A stretch of 64,000 bases of DNA from Mermis nigrescens (Eukaryota > Nematoda > Enoplea > Mermithida > Mermithidae). Below the pieces are notes generated by a model. It saw only the letters and a program-made list of their open reading frames with translations. It was not told where the DNA came from and did not search any database. Each line of letters begins with the position of its first letter. Positions within the stretch are counted from its first letter, which is position 1. The translations under genes and the position numbers were made by a program. This document shows, piece by piece, positions 61,720-64,000 of the stretch. Location of the stretch: contig JAVLUZ010000269.1 of the NCBI GenBank assembly GCA_036768485.1, forward strand, positions 170,082 through 234,081, written 5' to 3'.

Positions 61720-62574
61720 GTGATATCCCTCTGAATTAATACACATTTCCTTTCCTACAAGCGATTAAAAGAAGCATTTGTTTCTCCTGTTTAACCACAA
61801 TGTTGCCAAATTCCAGACATCTCACGTTCCTGTGAATGTTTAATGCCGTTTTGTTTACAAAGTTGTTAAGTAAAGCTGATGTAATAATTTGTACATTTTC
61901 CATGCCTCAATTTCAAGCCCACTGGTAAAAGTCTAAACTTGTGAGTTTTCCTTTTTAGACAATTTTTACTGATATCATTTTTATGTAAAAGCTCTAAAAT
62001 GAAAATTTTCCTCGACTCTGCCCCAGACCCCTCTGGGGAGCTGTTATATTAGTCCTGCCTTCAAAGACCCCCAATCCATGTGGGCTTGGGCGCTTTATGC
62101 CCACCTTTTTAGCAATACGAATTGCTGCACAAAAAATATTTTTATCTGGATCTGGATCTGTATCTGGATCTTTTTAAATTTTGATCTGGCAAAACGATCT
62201 GGATCTGGATCTGCCAGAAAATCAGAACCCGATCTTTATCTGGATCTGGATCTGGGTAAAAATCTGGATCTTTTACATCACTAACTATAACTAATTTTAT
62301 AATATAAGTACTATTTCATATCTGTCTCATTTAGTTTTGCTCACTGACAAAGTCGGGAATAATAGAAAAATTGAAAACGTCTTTGCTGGATGCTTTTATG
62401 ACACCCCACATTCCACGTTTTGTGGCTGAGATCCCTAATCGTCAATCTTTATGTAAAAATCAAAATAAAGCTCCTCTTGTAGTGTAATAATTCAAGAAAA
62501 GCTGTACAATATCTACGAAACGTTCTAAAAATAAGGCATCAAAATGCTCACATCCGACATACATAGAGTGAGAG

Positions 62575-62688
62575 ATTTTATCATCCCGTGGCCGTTCCAT
62601 ACGTATTGGTGGATGTAAGAACTTGAGCTGCTATGGATGCAATAAACAATTATCAATGGAAGACTGATATAAGACTGTAGTTGTACAG
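62575..62688 (+). CDS. copy B exon 5 (premature stop)
   Basis: 114 nt as in A, donor CAG|GTAAGT. Keeps CKNLSCYGCNKQLSMED, then TGA at 62665-62667 where A has a Leu codon. The first dozen codons are out of frame with A because of paired one-base changes. Confidence 0.5.
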
Positions 62689-62742
62689 GTAAGTAAAAAT
62701 TGAAAAACAAGATGAATAAATAATCACTTTCTTTATCTGCAG

Positions 62743-62950
62743 ATTTCCGTAAATAATCGATCAGTATGGTCCAGTGACCGTGCTGACTTGGCATCCGCGT
62801 TGGAACATTGGAATTTGCGCATGCACATTTACGGCTCTAATCTTCCCTTAAGAAGAGCTTGCTACTCGTACGTAAGAGTGTATGCCCAAAGCGAACAAGG
62901 CTTGGTCGACAATTTCTTAAAGTCGGTTATAAGCGATACTACGTCTTCAG
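62743..62950 (+). CDS. copy B exon 6
   Basis: 208 nt, phase 0 in, phase 1 out, donor TCTTCAG|GTACTC. ISVNNRSVWSSDRADLA, ALEHWNLRMHIYGSN, RRACYSYVRVYAQSEQG, ISDTTSSG. Fully open, and shows which frame was lost in A. It lies where the family has its Tyr...Gln helix before the active site. Confidence 0.75.
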
Positions 62951-63380
62951 GTACTCCACTCGCCGAATAAGCAAATTAGGATTAAATTATGAGAGAACCT
63001 GACAAAACTTGCTTAATGCGCTTAGCATTTTGGATGAATTATGCGGGTCCGAATATTTAGATTTATTCAATGAAAGTTTCCCAGTTGAGCAATTCTAAAG
63101 CACAAAATTGAATTTTAAATTTTTTCAATTAGATTTCGATTAATCAACTAGTTTTTGGTTTATGGGAAAATCGTCTGATCTGGATGCATCTTTGATAGAT
63201 AAAGCGGCAATAATCGGATGGGCGGAAACAAAATAAAGGTGTTCTGGCATTCATTATACTTTGATTTACGTATTTACGTTTGTTTGTCATTATTTTATTC
63301 CGTTTTATTTTATTTATTATTTATTTTTTAATCAATTACGTATTGTTATTATCTTCGTATTTACATTTGCTGCGTTACAG

Positions 63381-63459
63381 ATGAAGCTTGCTCCAAACAA
63401 AACGATATTGCTGATAAACTAAAACCTCTATATTTGATTTTGAAGCTTTCAACGGAATG
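63381..63459 (+). CDS. copy B exon 7 (frame-broken active-site exon)
   Basis: Starts DEACSKQNDIAD as in A (ETCSKQNGIAD), then diverges (KLKPLYLILKL). 79 nt against 77 in A, so the reading phase at the donor (GGAATG|GTGAGT) is wrong for exon 8. Again no Arg-Gly-His. Confidence 0.5.
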
Positions 63460-64000
63460 GTGAGTTTTGGGAATTGAATACTCTGTTGTAGAAAAAATAT
63501 GGCTAGATTTGCATGGGATTCTAACAAAAAAAGCGAACTCATTTCTGAATGAATTTTAATTTTAAGATCTTATTCGCTTTGCAGTAAACATTAAATCTCA
63601 AAATTTATGATACGCATCATTTAAATTATGTGCAAACGATTGTCATAATCCGTATGACGTTTGCTTTTGCAAGAAAGATTTTTATTTAGCACACCCACAA
63701 AAAGAACTTACAAAGCCGCTAAGTTTTTTACTAGTCATAATACATATTTTACCGGAAAAAATTGTAAAAAATGTCCTATTTTTTGTATTTTCCGCAATCA
63801 TCGTGTTCAAAAAGCATCAAGTTTGATATTTTTGACTTTTAGTTTGTTCAATTTCTTCAAATTTATTTAAATTCTTTTAATAGACAGAGAAAGCGCATCA
63901 TCAAAAATATCAGAAAATTGTGCTTCTGACGCGTATTTAATGCTTTTCAGCCATAAAAATGGTACCTAAATCATTTTTTGGACATCGTCCGCATGTAATC
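63460..64000. other. intron of copy B up to the window end
   Basis: Aligns with A 39016 to about 39815. No exon expected before the end; exon 8 should begin about 50 bp outside. Confidence 0.7.

Larger units (their letters stand above)
59498..62284. mobile_element. 2.8-kb hAT-like composite element with GATCTGGATCTG subterminal repeats
   Basis: Terminal inverted repeats TAGTGATGTAAAAGATC and its complement, flanked by perfect 8-bp duplications ACTATAAC (59490-59497 and 62285-62292). Subterminal arrays of CTGGATCTGGAT units lie at 59515-59680 and 62135-62270. No transposase. The interior contains a Foldback-like element (59780-60900) and M1 MITEs. It is present only in unit B, in the intron after exon 4. 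Confidence 0.88.

Overview
This is a eukaryotic nuclear window, most probably from an arthropod and likely an insect. It is AT-rich, gene-poor and packed with decayed transposable elements. Recognisable coding sequence is split into short exons with GT-AG boundaries separated by kilobase introns. There are no operons, no bacterial ribosome-binding sites and no long ORFs. The run 13901-14000 is an assembly gap of 100 N. I cannot name the species; frequent TAGGTACCTA-like words fit Lepidoptera or Hemiptera but are weak evidence.

Layout. 1-14 kb is a transposon graveyard. It holds two diverged, broken copies of the same gag-like ORF family (1-2.6 kb on +; 12.9-11.4 kb on -), a Ty3/gypsy pol remnant cut by the gap (13.4-13.9 kb, -), a foldback element (3.5-4.5 kb), a hAT-type transposase relic with a zinc finger (7.4-7.9 kb) and a Tc1/mariner-like MITE (8.24-8.82 kb). 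15.0-15.95 kb holds the last three exons of a dead nuclease-like gene. 16-22 kb is repeats, including a foldback-like element and an RTE-like 3' end.

The core is a segmental duplication. Unit A (about 22.2 kb to 41.6 kb) and unit B (about 45.1 kb to the window end) are colinear. Each carries the same multi-exon + strand gene: TATA box, initiator, signal-peptide exon, then exons that resemble in order the animal secreted DNA/RNA non-specific endonuclease (NUC; insect dsRNase-like) family. Copy A has all nine exons to the stop codon; copy B runs off the window after exon 8. Exon phases agree between copies, yet each copy has damage in different exons. Where the family normally has its catalytic Arg-Gly-His motif both copies appear to have Lys-Gln-Asn, so I infer a rapidly diverging, probably catalytically dead nuclease-like secreted family with decaying members.

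The introns are filled with mobile elements. The best defined is a family of about 260 bp MITEs with short terminal inverted repeats, G/C homopolymer runs and 8-bp target duplications (hAT-like). For several insertions in one unit the other unit preserves the empty site, so they post-date the duplication, while a second, shorter MITE type is shared by both units and predates it. A further striking class has termini built of tandem 12-20 bp units facing each other in inverted orientation (Foldback-like), with a different unit in each element. All family assignments come from reading the sequence and family knowledge; no database search was run.
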